From Bacteroidales bacterium (GTDB lineage: Bacteria; Bacteroidota; Bacteroidia; Bacteroidales; UBA7960): 11,999 nucleotides of DNA. Of the stretch, positions 1-7,172 are shown in pieces. Within the stretch, counting starts at the first letter, position 1. Every line of letters begins with the position of its first letter. Below the pieces are notes generated by a model that saw nothing but the letters and a program-made list of their open reading frames with translations, did no database searches and was not told the DNA's origin. The DNA lies in NCBI GenBank assembly GCA_003555385.1, contig PWHO01000242.1:1-11999 (forward strand). Direction: 5' to 3'. A program made the translations under genes and the position numbers.

Positions 1-118
1 CCGCAGCACCACTGATCCCGACAATGCGCGCCACCTCCAGGTAGGGCATACGGGCATTTTTTGAGAGGATTTCCAGGATTCTCCTGTCTGTGGCATCTAC
101 CAAAAAACCTTTCTCCAT
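1..118 (-). CDS. Lrp/AsnC-family transcriptional regulator, N-terminal part (cut by window edge)
   Basis: Only the first 39 codons are present, read on the minus strand from the ATG at 118. The peptide begins MEKGFLVDATDRRILEIL and continues with a helix-turn-helix that includes NARMPYLEVARIVGIS. The pattern D-x2-D-R-x-I-L-x-x-L-x-x-N-A-R followed by a helix-turn-helix is the standard amino terminus of Lrp/AsnC DNA-binding proteins, in which a C-terminal RAM domain, off-window here, senses amino acids. The gene is divergent from the PLP-dependent Cys/Met enzyme starting at 295, with 176 bases between the starts. That arrangement suggests the regulator controls its neighbour; this is inference. 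Family assignment is good; the effector cannot be told from this fragment. Confidence 0.85.
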   Translation of the reverse strand, partial: MEKGFLVDATDRRILEILSKNARMPYLEVARIVGISGAA

Positions 119-166
119 GACAGTGACTTATTTTAAAACAGTGATTTTTATAAAATAAAATAATAA

Positions 167-174
167 CAAAAATA
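167..174 (-). promoter_or_regulatory. Candidate -7 promoter element for the Lrp-family gene
   Basis: On the minus strand this reads TATTTTTG, a full match to the Bacteroidota -7 consensus TAnnTTTG, about 50 bases before the regulator's start codon. No clean TTTG -33 element lies 19-21 bases upstream; the nearest match is a TTAC. The region is very A/T-rich, so a chance match is possible. Confidence 0.4.
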
Positions 175-258
175 CGGCTTTTTGCTTACATTTCGTAACC
201 CATATTAAGAATTGAAAAAAAATTTTGTGTATATCTCCGGAATATTTGAAAATTTTAA

Positions 259-266
259 TATTTTTG
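259..266 (+). promoter_or_regulatory. Candidate -7 promoter element for the PLP-enzyme gene
   Basis: TATTTTTG fully matches TAnnTTTG and ends 28 bases before the ATG at 295, which would give a short leader. The -33 region at the expected distance has no TTTG, so an activator might be needed; the divergent Lrp-family protein is an obvious candidate. Just downstream, ACACAC-GTTT-GTGTGT (about 277-292) is a small inverted repeat that could be a regulator contact or a 5' UTR hairpin. Confidence 0.4.
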
Positions 267-294
267 CCTCTGAAAACACACACGTTTGTGTGTA

Positions 295-1515
295 ATGACC
301 AAAAAACCCGGTGCCATGAAATTTGATCCCGCATCCAACATCCAGGACTTACTGCAGTTTGGTGAATTTGGAGATGTCAATCCATCCATCACCGATTCCG
401 CCACCTATACTTTTATGGAGGCGAAAACTATGGTAGATACATTTACAGGGGAAGAGGAGGGCTGCTTCCTTTACTCCCGCCACTGGAATCCTTCCAACCG
501 CTATCTTGCGGACGCCATGGCTGCCATGGAGGGTACAGAGTCAGCCTGGGTTACAGCCTCAGGCATGGGAGCCATCACCACTGCCATCCTGCAGTTATGC
601 AACAGTGGAGATCACATTGTTTCAAGCATCACCACCTATGGCGGCACCTTTGCCTTTATGGCCAATTACCTGAAAAAATTCAACATCGACGTAACTTTTG
701 TGGATATCACCCGCACAGACGAGGTGGAAAAAGCCATTGGTCCGAATACGAAGATGATCTATACAGAATCGATGACCAACCCGCTGCTGCAGATTTCAGA
801 TCTGCCCGTGCTGGCGGATATTGCCAACAAGCATGAGATCAAGCTGGTTGTTGACAACACCTTCACTCCCATGATGATGGCACCGGCAAAAATGGGTGCG
901 CACGTGGTGGTATACAGCCTGACAAAATTTGTCAATGGTAAAAACGACTGCGTGGCTGGAGCGATCTGTGCCGACGCAGAGTTCATCAATGCCCTTGCTG
1001 ATGTGAATACGGGATCGGCTATGCTGCTGGGCCCGGTACTTGATCCGCTTCGCTCCTCAGGCATTCATAAAAATCTGCACACACTGCACATCAGGATGAA
1101 GCAACACAGCCATAACGCGTTGTTTCTGGCAAAGAAACTGGAAGAAAGCGGATTGCGTGTAATTTATCCGGGGCTGCATTCACATCCCCAGCATGAGCTG
1201 ATGAAACAGCTGATGCATCCCGATTTTGGATTCGGAGGCATGATCGCCATCGATTTGAAGACAAGCGAAAAGGCATCCAGCCTGATGGAAGCCATGCAGC
1301 TGAAAGGGGTCGGATATCTGGCGGTAAGCCTGGGCTATTTTAAAACGCTATTCAGTAATTCCGGCAAAAGCACTTCCAGCGAGGTGCCGGATGAGGTACA
1401 GGAAGAAATGGGTCTTTCAGAAGGACTGATCCGCTTTTCCGTAGGACTGGACCAGGATATTGACCGGACCTGGGACAAAATCCGGGAATGTTTGCAATCA
1501 CTTGGCTATTTATAA
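295..1515 (+). CDS. PLP-dependent Cys/Met-metabolism (trans-sulfuration family) enzyme
   Basis: This 406-residue protein has the landmarks of the cystathionine gamma-synthase / cystathionine gamma-lyase / methionine gamma-lyase family (PF01053, fold type I): YSRHWNPS at 60-67 (phosphate-binding Tyr and Arg), the TASGMGAI loop near 88-95, Tyr115 in TTYGGT (stacks on PLP), Asp187 in VDNTF (pyridine nitrogen partner), and the Schiff-base lysine Lys211 in SLTKFVNG. Length is normal for the family. The Cys found after YG in classical methionine gamma-lyases (YGCTF) is Gly here, and the lysine loop KFVNGKNDCVAG departs from the usual KYxxGHxDxxxG, so this is a divergent subfamily whose reaction (gamma-synthase or gamma-lyase) I cannot fix. 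ATG 295 was chosen as the first ATG; an in-frame TTG lies at 286 and an ATG at 316. The divergent Lrp-type gene and its own terminator indicate a single-gene unit. Confidence 0.88.
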   Translation: MTKKPGAMKFDPASNIQDLLQFGEFGDVNPSITDSATYTFMEAKTMVDTFTGEEEGCFLYSRHWNPSNRYLADAMAAMEGTESAWVTASGMGAITTAILQLCNSGDHIVSSITTYGGTFAFMANYLKKFNIDVTFVDITRTDEVEKAIGPNTKMIYTESMTNPLLQISDLPVLADIANKHEIKLVVDNTFTPMMMAPAKMGAHVVVYSLTKFVNGKNDCVAGAICADAEFINALADVNTGSAMLLGPVLDPLRSSGIHKNLHTLHIRMKQHSHNALFLAKKLEESGLRVIYPGLHSHPQHELMKQLMHPDFGFGGMIAIDLKTSEKASSLMEAMQLKGVGYLAVSLGYFKTLFSNSGKSTSSEVPDEVQEEMGLSEGLIRFSVGLDQDIDRTWDKIRECLQSLGYL

Positions 1516-1546
1516 TTTTTCATAGCTCAATTCTGTTTTGTTTATC

Positions 1547-1603
1547 CCGCTCGGGCCTTTTATTCGGTGTTTTGGGGTTTAATCACGGCCCGAGCGGTTT
1601 TTT
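1547..1603 (+). terminator. Intrinsic terminator of the PLP-enzyme gene
   Basis: CCGCTCGGGCC (1547-1557) and GGCCCGAGCGG (1587-1597) form a perfect 11-bp G/C-rich stem with a 29-base loop, followed directly by six T residues (1598-1603). It lies 31 bases after the stop codon of the upstream gene. Confidence 0.85.
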
Positions 1604-1758
1604 AAAACCCCGGTTAAACGAAAAAAATAAAAAAAACACGATGACTTAACACTTTTTGTGTTTTTTTTTGTTAACTTAAAAAACAAAAATGAGAATTTTG
1701 AGTTGTAATAATAACAAGTGACTATGATTAGAGCCTGAACAGGTTTTTCATATTCTTC
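1604..1758. other. A/T-rich intergenic stretch before the orphan leader/terminator
   Basis: No gene is supportable here. It holds long A and T runs (1620-1637, 1659-1669) and a weak hairpin (AACAC-TTTTT-GTGTT, 1648-1662, followed by T residues) that could be a second, leaky stop signal. A ten-codon frame MRILSCNNNK with its ATG at 1689 has no supporting evidence. I could not find a TAnnTTTG promoter element, so the promoter for the Trp-rich leader that follows is not identified. Confidence 0.5.
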
Positions 1759-1803
1759 ATGTTGTTTTGGTTAGTTGATTGGTGGCCCCGGAGCACTTTT
1801 TAG
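1759..1803 (+). CDS. Putative Trp-rich leader peptide (orphan attenuator), 14 codons
   Basis: The short frame reads MLFWLVDWWPRSTF and stops at TAG 1801-1803, inside the loop of the perfect hairpin that follows. Three of 14 codons are TGG (1768, 1780, 1783), and the TGG-TGG pair lies immediately before the 5' arm of the terminator. This is the geometry of ribosome-dependent tryptophan attenuation. The frame is open upstream to 1732 without another ATG, so the true start could be a non-ATG codon. No biosynthetic gene follows on this strand; the next gene is the convergent aminopeptidase. It could be a relic whose operon moved away, a leader for a readthrough RNA, or chance. The hairpin is certain; the peptide is inference. 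Confidence 0.4.
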   Translation: MLFWLVDWWPRSTF

Positions 1804-1820
1804 TGCTCCGGGGTTTTTTT
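1786..1820 (+). terminator. Very strong plus-strand intrinsic terminator (attenuator-like)
   Basis: CCCCGGAGCACT (1786-1797) and AGTGCTCCGGGG (1802-1813) form a perfect 12-bp stem with a TTTT loop, followed at once by seven T residues (1814-1820). The U-tract exists only in the plus direction: on the minus strand the hairpin is followed by CCACC, so it is not a good terminator for the aminopeptidase transcript arriving from the right. The PLP-enzyme gene already has its own terminator about 180 bases upstream, so this one should end a separate short transcript. Confidence 0.85.
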
Positions 1821-1901
1821 ATTCATATTATACTTTGCTCACGCCCGATAAGCAGCCGCCATCCAATTTCACGGTCATCCGCCCGGGCGGTCCGGAACTG
1901 C

Positions 1902-3290
1902 TCATTCATTCATGAGACGTTCAATGTCATCGGGTGCTTTGGGGATGGGTTTTCCCAGCACACGGTATCCGTCACCGGTAACAAGTACATCATCCTCGAT
2001 GCGTATACCTCCCGTTCCGACATAGGATTTCACCTCAGCATAATTGATAAACTCAGTGAATTTCTTTTCCTCTTCCCATTGCCGGATGAGCTCAGGGATG
2101 AAGTAGATGCCCGGCTCAACCGTGATTACAAAATTTTCCTGCAATTTGCGCCCAAGCCTTAAAGCGCCCAGGCCAAACATCTTGGATCTTTTGACCTCCT
2201 CATCGTAGCCCACAAAATCCTCTCCAAGATCTTCCATGTCATGCACATCAAGTCCGATCATATGACCGAGTCCGTGAGGCATAAACAGTGCATAAGCACC
2301 TTGTTCCACGGCTTGTTCCGGGTCTCCCTTGATCAACCCGAGATCTTTCAGGCCGCTTGCAATTACATTCGCGGCCAGCAGATGTAACCCCTTATTGGTT
2401 ACCCCGGGCTTAATGGCATTGATCGCCCTGGTTTCGGCCTGCAGCACAATTTCATAAATCATGCGCTGTTTTTCATTGAAACGACCACCAACCGGGGTTG
2501 TCCGGGTATAATCAGCCGCATAATGCATCGGAGTTTCCGCACCCCCGTCCATCAAGAGTAAATGTCCCTCCTCCAGTTTATTGTCATGAGAGTGATTATG
2601 CAGTGTTTCTCCATGTACGGAGAGAATTAACGGATAAGCAAGCATCCCTCCGTGAGAAAGCGCAATCCCTTCCACCACACCGGCAATCTCCCGCTCATAA
2701 ACCCCAGGCCTGGCCATTTTCATCGCAGTGGTATGCATCAGCTGAGTCACATCTGCCGCCTTCTCAATTTCTGCAACCTCCTGTGCTTCTTTTACGGAAC
2801 GAATGGCTACCACTGCCCTGATCAGCTCTTCGGAAGCTTCTTCTGCCTGGACATCAGGCCGGATTTCAAGCAGAGACTCTAGCTGCAACTTATTCTCGGC
2901 TCTGTACGGGGGAAGAAAATGGATTTTTCTGCCATCCTGACGGGCCTTTTTTAAAAACTCTTCCAGGCGTGCAAAGGCAGCAGTTTTCCCCACCCCCGCT
3001 TTAGCAGAACGCTCCTTCAGGGTTGGCTGAGGGCCCATCCAGACAATGTCATCCAGGGTAAAATCATCCCCGAAAAGAATATCTTCTCCGCTTTCGGCAT
3101 CGATCACACCGGCCAGCCCCTGCTGGTCCAATCCAAAGAAATACAGGAAGTTGCTGTCCTGGCGAAAGCGGTAAATGTTGCTTTTGTAATTCATGGGCGA
3201 ATCCACATTGCCCGGAAGCAACACGATCCCCTTCCCCATCATTTTCCTGAGTTTGTCCCTCCGTCTGATATAGGTCTCTTTGTTGAACAT
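1902..3290 (-). CDS. pepP: Xaa-Pro aminopeptidase (M24B, PepP-like)
   Basis: This 462-residue metallopeptidase should release N-terminal residues preceding proline, in the cytoplasm; no signal peptide is visible. Residues 1 to about 160 are the aminopeptidase P N-terminal domain, with the typical RQDSNFLYFFGL at 43-54. The pita-bread catalytic domain follows. All five metal ligands are visible: Asp248 (LMDGGAE), Asp260 (AADYTRT), His343 (HGLGHMIG), Glu392 (VEPGIY) and Glu432 (GIRIED). The assisting histidines are His231 (TLHNH) and His350 (DVHD). Length matches PepP-type enzymes (about 440-470). The start at 3290 gives the standard amino terminus; no Shine-Dalgarno is present. It stands alone, divergent from the succinate dehydrogenase operon. 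Its 3' end lies 82 bases from the orphan terminator that points toward it. Confidence 0.95.
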   Translation of the reverse strand: MFNKETYIRRRDKLRKMMGKGIVLLPGNVDSPMNYKSNIYRFRQDSNFLYFFGLDQQGLAGVIDAESGEDILFGDDFTLDDIVWMGPQPTLKERSAKAGVGKTAAFARLEEFLKKARQDGRKIHFLPPYRAENKLQLESLLEIRPDVQAEEASEELIRAVVAIRSVKEAQEVAEIEKAADVTQLMHTTAMKMARPGVYEREIAGVVEGIALSHGGMLAYPLILSVHGETLHNHSHDNKLEEGHLLLMDGGAETPMHYAADYTRTTPVGGRFNEKQRMIYEIVLQAETRAINAIKPGVTNKGLHLLAANVIASGLKDLGLIKGDPEQAVEQGAYALFMPHGLGHMIGLDVHDMEDLGEDFVGYDEEVKRSKMFGLGALRLGRKLQENFVITVEPGIYFIPELIRQWEEEKKFTEFINYAEVKSYVGTGGIRIEDDVLVTGDGYRVLGKPIPKAPDDIERLMNE

Positions 3291-3351
3291 GGTCAGTTTT
3301 TTAGATTAACAATTATTTGATTACATTCATCGCTGCTTTCACATACGGAAA

Positions 3352-3359
3352 CAAATTTA
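3352..3359 (-). promoter_or_regulatory. Candidate -7 promoter element for the aminopeptidase gene
   Basis: The minus strand reads TAAATTTG, a full match to TAnnTTTG, about 60 bases before the ATG at 3290. A second match (TAAGTTTG) lies at 3375-3382. Neither has a TTTG at the ideal -33 spacing, so which is used is uncertain. Confidence 0.35.
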
Positions 3360-3485
3360 CAATTTTGCCGGGAACAAACTTACCGGGACAAGTTCCGGGC
3401 ACACCCGAGAGTATTTCACAGCTTTCGCGTATGCTATATTATAACTAGAATCAAAAATTTAGAATCATTTTAAATAGTCGTTTAA

Positions 3486-3517
3486 CTTGGAAAAGAATAC
3501 CAAATCACATACATTTG
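3486..3517 (+). promoter_or_regulatory. Promoter of the succinate dehydrogenase/fumarate reductase operon
   Basis: CTTG (3486-3489) is followed after 20 bases by TACATTTG (3510-3517). This is a near-perfect Bacteroidota housekeeping promoter (TTTG-N19-21-TAnnTTTG). It predicts a start near 3523 and a 5' UTR of about 45 bases before the cytochrome b start codon. Confidence 0.7.
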
Positions 3518-3566
3518 TTTACGTACGATATCAGAATTTTTTTATGTTAACCGTTAATTCATCCCC

Positions 3567-4238
3567 ATGAAAAAACCGCCTGTTGCTTTTGCTTCATTAA
3601 GCCATAAATACATCATGGCCCTGGCAGGCATATTCCTGATGCTTTTCCTCGTCTCACATCTGCTGACCAACCTGTTGATGCTGGCAGGAGATGAAGGCAA
3701 AGCCTTCGACCAGGCCGTTGAACTACTGGGCCACCCGGCTGTAAAAATAGTGGAATACATATTGTTCGCAGCTTTCCTGGTTCACATTCTGCTGGGTGTG
3801 CTGCTGCAACTTATCAATTACAATGCCCGGCCGGTGAAATACAAAAAGGCGCCCCGGACTGAGATCTCGACATTCTCGCGTTATATGTTCCACACCGGTG
3901 TGATTATTTTGGTGTTTCTTGTAATCCACCTGATCAATTTTTTCTTTGTAAGGCTGGGCTGGGCACCCCTTCCGGAATACGCAGAGCATTCGCATGACTT
4001 CAGGTCGATGGCAGTGGTTTTGTTTCAAAACCCCTGGTATTCGGGATTCTACGTGGTTTGCATGTTGTTTCTGGGCTTTCACCTGAAACATGCTTTTCAG
4101 TCCGCTTTCCAGTCGCTGGGGCTCAACCACACCAAATACACACCGGCCATCAAAATAATCGGCACCCTGTATGCGATTTTCATCAGCGTCGGATTTGCCA
4201 TCATTCCGGTCTATTTTCTGTTTTTCTATTCTTCCTGA
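3567..4238 (+). CDS. sdhC: Succinate dehydrogenase/fumarate reductase cytochrome b subunit (type B, di-heme)
   Basis: This 223-residue membrane protein anchors the enzyme and passes electrons between the quinone pool and the iron-sulfur subunit. Five hydrophobic helices are visible at about 14-38, 60-84, 106-130, 155-178 and 193-220, the layout of the single large cytochrome b of type B enzymes (Wolinella FrdC, Bacillus SdhC). Candidate axial heme ligands lie in the first four helices: His31 (VSHLLTN), His73 (LVHILLG), His121 (VIHLINF) and His172 (FHLKHAF), matching the di-heme pattern. It is first in an operon with the flavoprotein (28-base gap) and iron-sulfur genes. Whether it works as dehydrogenase or fumarate reductase in vivo cannot be read from sequence; the name frdC is equally defensible. 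Confidence 0.93.
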   Translation: MKKPPVAFASLSHKYIMALAGIFLMLFLVSHLLTNLLMLAGDEGKAFDQAVELLGHPAVKIVEYILFAAFLVHILLGVLLQLINYNARPVKYKKAPRTEISTFSRYMFHTGVIILVFLVIHLINFFFVRLGWAPLPEYAEHSHDFRSMAVVLFQNPWYSGFYVVCMLFLGFHLKHAFQSAFQSLGLNHTKYTPAIKIIGTLYAIFISVGFAIIPVYFLFFYSS

Positions 4239-4266
4239 ATCCGCCATCCACAAATACCCATTAGCA

Positions 4267-6186
4267 ATGCAACAACTTAATTCCAAAATACCCGAAGGTC
4301 CGTTGGCTGACAAATGGAGCCGCTACAAAGCCAGCTTGCGCCTGGTCAGTCCGGCCAACAAGAAAAAACTGGAAATTATCGTGGTGGGCACCGGTCTGGC
4401 CGGTGCATCTGCAGCAAGTGCCCTTGGAGAACTTGGATACAAAGTAAAAGCTTTTTGCTTTCAGGACTCCCCAAGACGTGCGCACTCCGTGGCCGCCCAG
4501 GGAGGGATCAATGCAGCGAAGAATTATAAGAACGACAATGATTCCATCTACCGGCTGTTTTTTGACACCATAAAAGGAGGCGATTACCGGGCCAGGGAGG
4601 CCAATGTTTACCGGGCGGCAGAGGTCAGCAACCTGGTAATCGATCATTACACTGCATTGGGTGTGCCGTTTGCCAGGGATTATGGTGGTGCACTCGATAC
4701 CAGGTCATTCGGAGGGGTTCAGGTTTCAAGAACGTTTTATGCCAAAGGGCAAACGGGGCAACAATGCCTGCTGGGGGCTTACTCTTCATTGACCCGCCAG
4801 ATAGCAAAAGGCACCGTTAAAATGTTTTCGCGGCGCGACATGCTCGATCTGGTCATTGTCGAAGGCAAAGCCAGGGGCATCATTACCCGGAACCTGGTTT
4901 CCGGCGAACTGGAACGGCATTCCGCGCACGCAGTGGTGCTGGCCACCGGCGGGTATGGCACCGTTTTTTATCTGTCCACCCTCGGGCTGGGCAGCAATGC
5001 ATCAGCTGCCTGGAATGCCCATAAGAAAGGCGCCCTGTTTGCCAATCCCAGTTTTATTCAGATCCACCCTACCAGCATCCCGGTACTTAACGACTACCAG
5101 TGCAAACTGACCCTGATGTCGGAATCACTGCGCAACGACGGACGTGTGTGGGTTTCGAAAGAAAAAGGAGACAAACGTCATCCCACAGAAATCCCGGAAG
5201 AAGAAAGAGATTATTACCTTGAAAGAAAGTATCCGGCTTTTGGGAACCTGGTACCGAGAGATGTGGCATCAAGGGCGGCCAAAGAACGCTGCGATGCCGG
5301 TTATGGGGCGGGTGACTCAGGGCTTTCCGTTTACCTGGACTTCAAGGACGCCATCGATGCCCACGGAAAAAAGGCGATACAGGACAAATACGGAAACTTG
5401 TTTGAAATGTATGAAAAAATCACCGGCATTAATCCTTACAATCAACCCATGCGCATATACCCCGCGGGGCATTATACCATGGGGGGGTTATGGGTTGATT
5501 ATAACCTGATGACCACCATCCCGGGGCTTTTTGCCATTGGTGAAAGCAACTTCTCGGATCATGGTGCCAACCGGTTGGGAGCAAATTCACTCATGCAATG
5601 TTCCGGTGACGGCTATTTTATCCTGCCGAATACCATCGGCGATTACCTGGCAGATGAAATCCGTACGGGGAAGATTCCGACAGACCAGCAGCCTTTTAAG
5701 GAGGCTGAAAAGGGTGTGGAGGAAAAAATACAAAAGTTCATGGCAATTGGTGGTAGAAAATCTGCCTCATCCTTCCACAAACGCCTGGGAAAAATCATGT
5801 GGGACCACTGCGGAATGCGACGGGATGCCGAAGGACTGCAAAAAGGAAAAGAATTACTCAACGAACTGGAGGAAGAATTCTGGAAAGATCTCCGGATCCC
5901 CGGAAATGACAGGGAGATCAACCAGGAACTGGAAAAGGCATTCAAAGTAGCCGACTTTTTTGAGGTAGGCCGGCTCATGTGTGAGGACGCTATCCAACGG
6001 GAAGAATCCTGCGGAGCCCATTTCCGCGAAGAGCATCAGACAGAAACGGGCGAAGCCAAACGCGACGACAAAAACTTTGCCTATGTAGCAGCCTGGGAAT
6101 ATAAAGGTCACAGGGAAAAACCGGACATGCACAAAGAGCCACTCCGCTTCGAACACGTTGAAATCAAAGAAAGAAGTTATAAATAA
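4267..6186 (+). CDS. sdhA: Succinate dehydrogenase/fumarate reductase flavoprotein subunit
   Basis: This 639-residue catalytic subunit interconverts succinate and fumarate. It has the FAD Rossmann motif GTGLAGASAASALGELG (41-57) and His73 in RRAHSVAAQGG, the histidine that carries covalent FAD in this family. Substrate-site residues are His267 (IHPTS), the catalytic Arg331 (PRDVASR), His402 (AGHYTMGG) and Arg436 (HGANRLGANSL). The C-terminal part ends with the usual AYVAAWEYKG segment. The frame is open upstream to 4171, but that part overlaps the cytochrome b gene. ATG 4267 gives the normal amino terminus seen in Bacteroidota proteins, so it was chosen. The gene is 28 bases after the cytochrome b gene and 20 bases before the iron-sulfur gene, so the three are surely cotranscribed. 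Confidence 0.97.
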   Translation: MQQLNSKIPEGPLADKWSRYKASLRLVSPANKKKLEIIVVGTGLAGASAASALGELGYKVKAFCFQDSPRRAHSVAAQGGINAAKNYKNDNDSIYRLFFDTIKGGDYRAREANVYRAAEVSNLVIDHYTALGVPFARDYGGALDTRSFGGVQVSRTFYAKGQTGQQCLLGAYSSLTRQIAKGTVKMFSRRDMLDLVIVEGKARGIITRNLVSGELERHSAHAVVLATGGYGTVFYLSTLGLGSNASAAWNAHKKGALFANPSFIQIHPTSIPVLNDYQCKLTLMSESLRNDGRVWVSKEKGDKRHPTEIPEEERDYYLERKYPAFGNLVPRDVASRAAKERCDAGYGAGDSGLSVYLDFKDAIDAHGKKAIQDKYGNLFEMYEKITGINPYNQPMRIYPAGHYTMGGLWVDYNLMTTIPGLFAIGESNFSDHGANRLGANSLMQCSGDGYFILPNTIGDYLADEIRTGKIPTDQQPFKEAEKGVEEKIQKFMAIGGRKSASSFHKRLGKIMWDHCGMRRDAEGLQKGKELLNELEEEFWKDLRIPGNDREINQELEKAFKVADFFEVGRLMCEDAIQREESCGAHFREEHQTETGEAKRDDKNFAYVAAWEYKGHREKPDMHKEPLRFEHVEIKERSYK

Positions 6187-6206
6187 GCCTTATTAAAACG
6201 GGAAAA

Positions 6207-6962
6207 ATGAACGTCACACTCAAAATATGGCGGCAAAAAAACGCCCAGGCAAAAGGGAAGTTCAAAACCTACCCGCTTCAGGACGTTTCACCGGAAATGT
6301 CTGTTCTTGAAATGCTCGATTACCTGAATATGCAGCTGATCGAGAAGGGTGACGCACCGGTGGCATTTGAACATGATTGCCGTGAAGGAATATGCGGTAC
6401 ATGTGGTCTTTACATAAACGGCAGGCCCCATGGCCCCATGCGCAACACCACTACCTGTGAACTTCATATGCGGGCATTCAAAGACGGGGAGATTATTTAC
6501 ATTGAGCCATGGCGGGCCAGGGCATTTCCCGTATTGAAAGATCTGATCGTAGACCGCAGTTCCTTTGAAAGGATCATGCACACCGCAGGCTTTATCAGCA
6601 TTAACACCGGAAGTGCACCTGAAGCCAACAGCACACCGGTGAGCAAGATCATCGCGGATAAGGCTTTTGATGCGGCCGTATGCATTGGTTGCGGTGCCTG
6701 CGTGGCAGCCTGCAAGAACTCTTCAGCCATGCTTTATGCGGCGGCCAAGATCGCCCAATACGCCATGATCCCGCAGGGCAAGGTAGAAGCCAAAGAGAGG
6801 GTAGACAAAATGGTCCGCCAGATGGATGCGGAAGGTTTCGGGTTTTGTTCCAATACTTATGGCTGCGAGTTTGATTGCCCCAAAGGAATCTCGGTTGACT
6901 TTATCGCCCTGATGAACAGGGAGTTTTTCTCTTCAAAAGTTTGCAAGCAGAAGCACAAATAA
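6207..6962 (+). CDS. sdhB: Succinate dehydrogenase/fumarate reductase iron-sulfur subunit
   Basis: This 251-residue protein wires the flavin to the quinone site through three clusters. The N-terminal ferredoxin domain has Cys58, Cys63, Cys66 and Cys84 for [2Fe-2S] (CREGICGTC, then TTCELH). The C-terminal domain has C159-x2-C162-x2-C165-x3-C169, then Cys214, Cys220 and Cys224. By homology with SdhB, Cys159, 162, 165 and 224 hold [4Fe-4S], and Cys169, 214 and 220 hold [3Fe-4S]. All are intact and the length is normal. It is the last gene of the operon. The 210 bases that follow contain no clear terminator hairpin, only the promoter and operator of the next gene. Confidence 0.97.
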   Translation: MNVTLKIWRQKNAQAKGKFKTYPLQDVSPEMSVLEMLDYLNMQLIEKGDAPVAFEHDCREGICGTCGLYINGRPHGPMRNTTTCELHMRAFKDGEIIYIEPWRARAFPVLKDLIVDRSSFERIMHTAGFISINTGSAPEANSTPVSKIIADKAFDAAVCIGCGACVAACKNSSAMLYAAAKIAQYAMIPQGKVEAKERVDKMVRQMDAEGFGFCSNTYGCEFDCPKGISVDFIALMNREFFSSKVCKQKHK

Positions 6963-7107
6963 ACAGAAACCGGGCCGGGACAGGTTACAGACTATTCCTC
7001 TGATCGCCTGCAACGTATAATTCTGAAAGCTTGGGATAACGTTCAGGGAATGTCACTCAATGCGTACGTAAAAAACTGACCTTAAAAAGTAGAGAAGACT
7101 GAAATAT

Positions 7108-7136
7108 GTTTATATATTTTGTACATTTGTATAAAC
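7108..7136. promoter_or_regulatory. Inverted repeat over the promoter of the first arsR gene (probable operator)
   Basis: GTTTATA (7108-7114) and TATAAAC (7130-7136) are perfect 7-bp arms around a 15-base centre that contains a -7 element, TACATTTG (7122-7129). The element itself is followed by TA, giving the small palindrome TACA-TT-TGTA. A repressor bound here would block the promoter, as expected for autoregulation by an ArsR protein. A weak -33 (CTG, 7099-7101) lies 20 bases upstream of the -7 element. The arms do not resemble the ATCG...CGAT operators found downstream. Confidence 0.55.
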
Positions 7137-7172
7137 TAGCAACTTAACAAGTTATTATAAAACATACACATT

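Noticed and set aside
1786..1820. Hairpin as terminator of the minus-strand aminopeptidase gene
   Set aside because: Read on the minus strand the stem is followed by CCACC rather than T residues; the T-run is on the plus-strand side only.
1879..1890. Perfect palindrome CCGCCCGGGCGG just after the aminopeptidase stop
   Set aside because: It has no loop room and no T-run on either strand, so it is not a convincing terminator; a G/C-rich chance palindrome is likely.
1779..2162. Plus-strand frame of 127 codons starting next to the orphan terminator
   Set aside because: It is antisense to the conserved C-terminal part of the Xaa-Pro aminopeptidase and its translation has no recognisable family feature.
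4171..4266. Upstream extension of the flavoprotein frame
   Set aside because: It overlaps the end of the cytochrome b gene and adds a non-homologous leader; ATG 4267 gives the usual amino terminus.
3723..4313. Minus-strand frame of 196 codons opposite the cytochrome b gene
   Set aside because: It lies across conserved heme-binding helices of the cytochrome b gene and has no family features of its own.
6963..7107. Terminator after the iron-sulfur subunit gene
   Set aside because: Only short imperfect pairings (for example AACC...GGTT) without a T-run were found.
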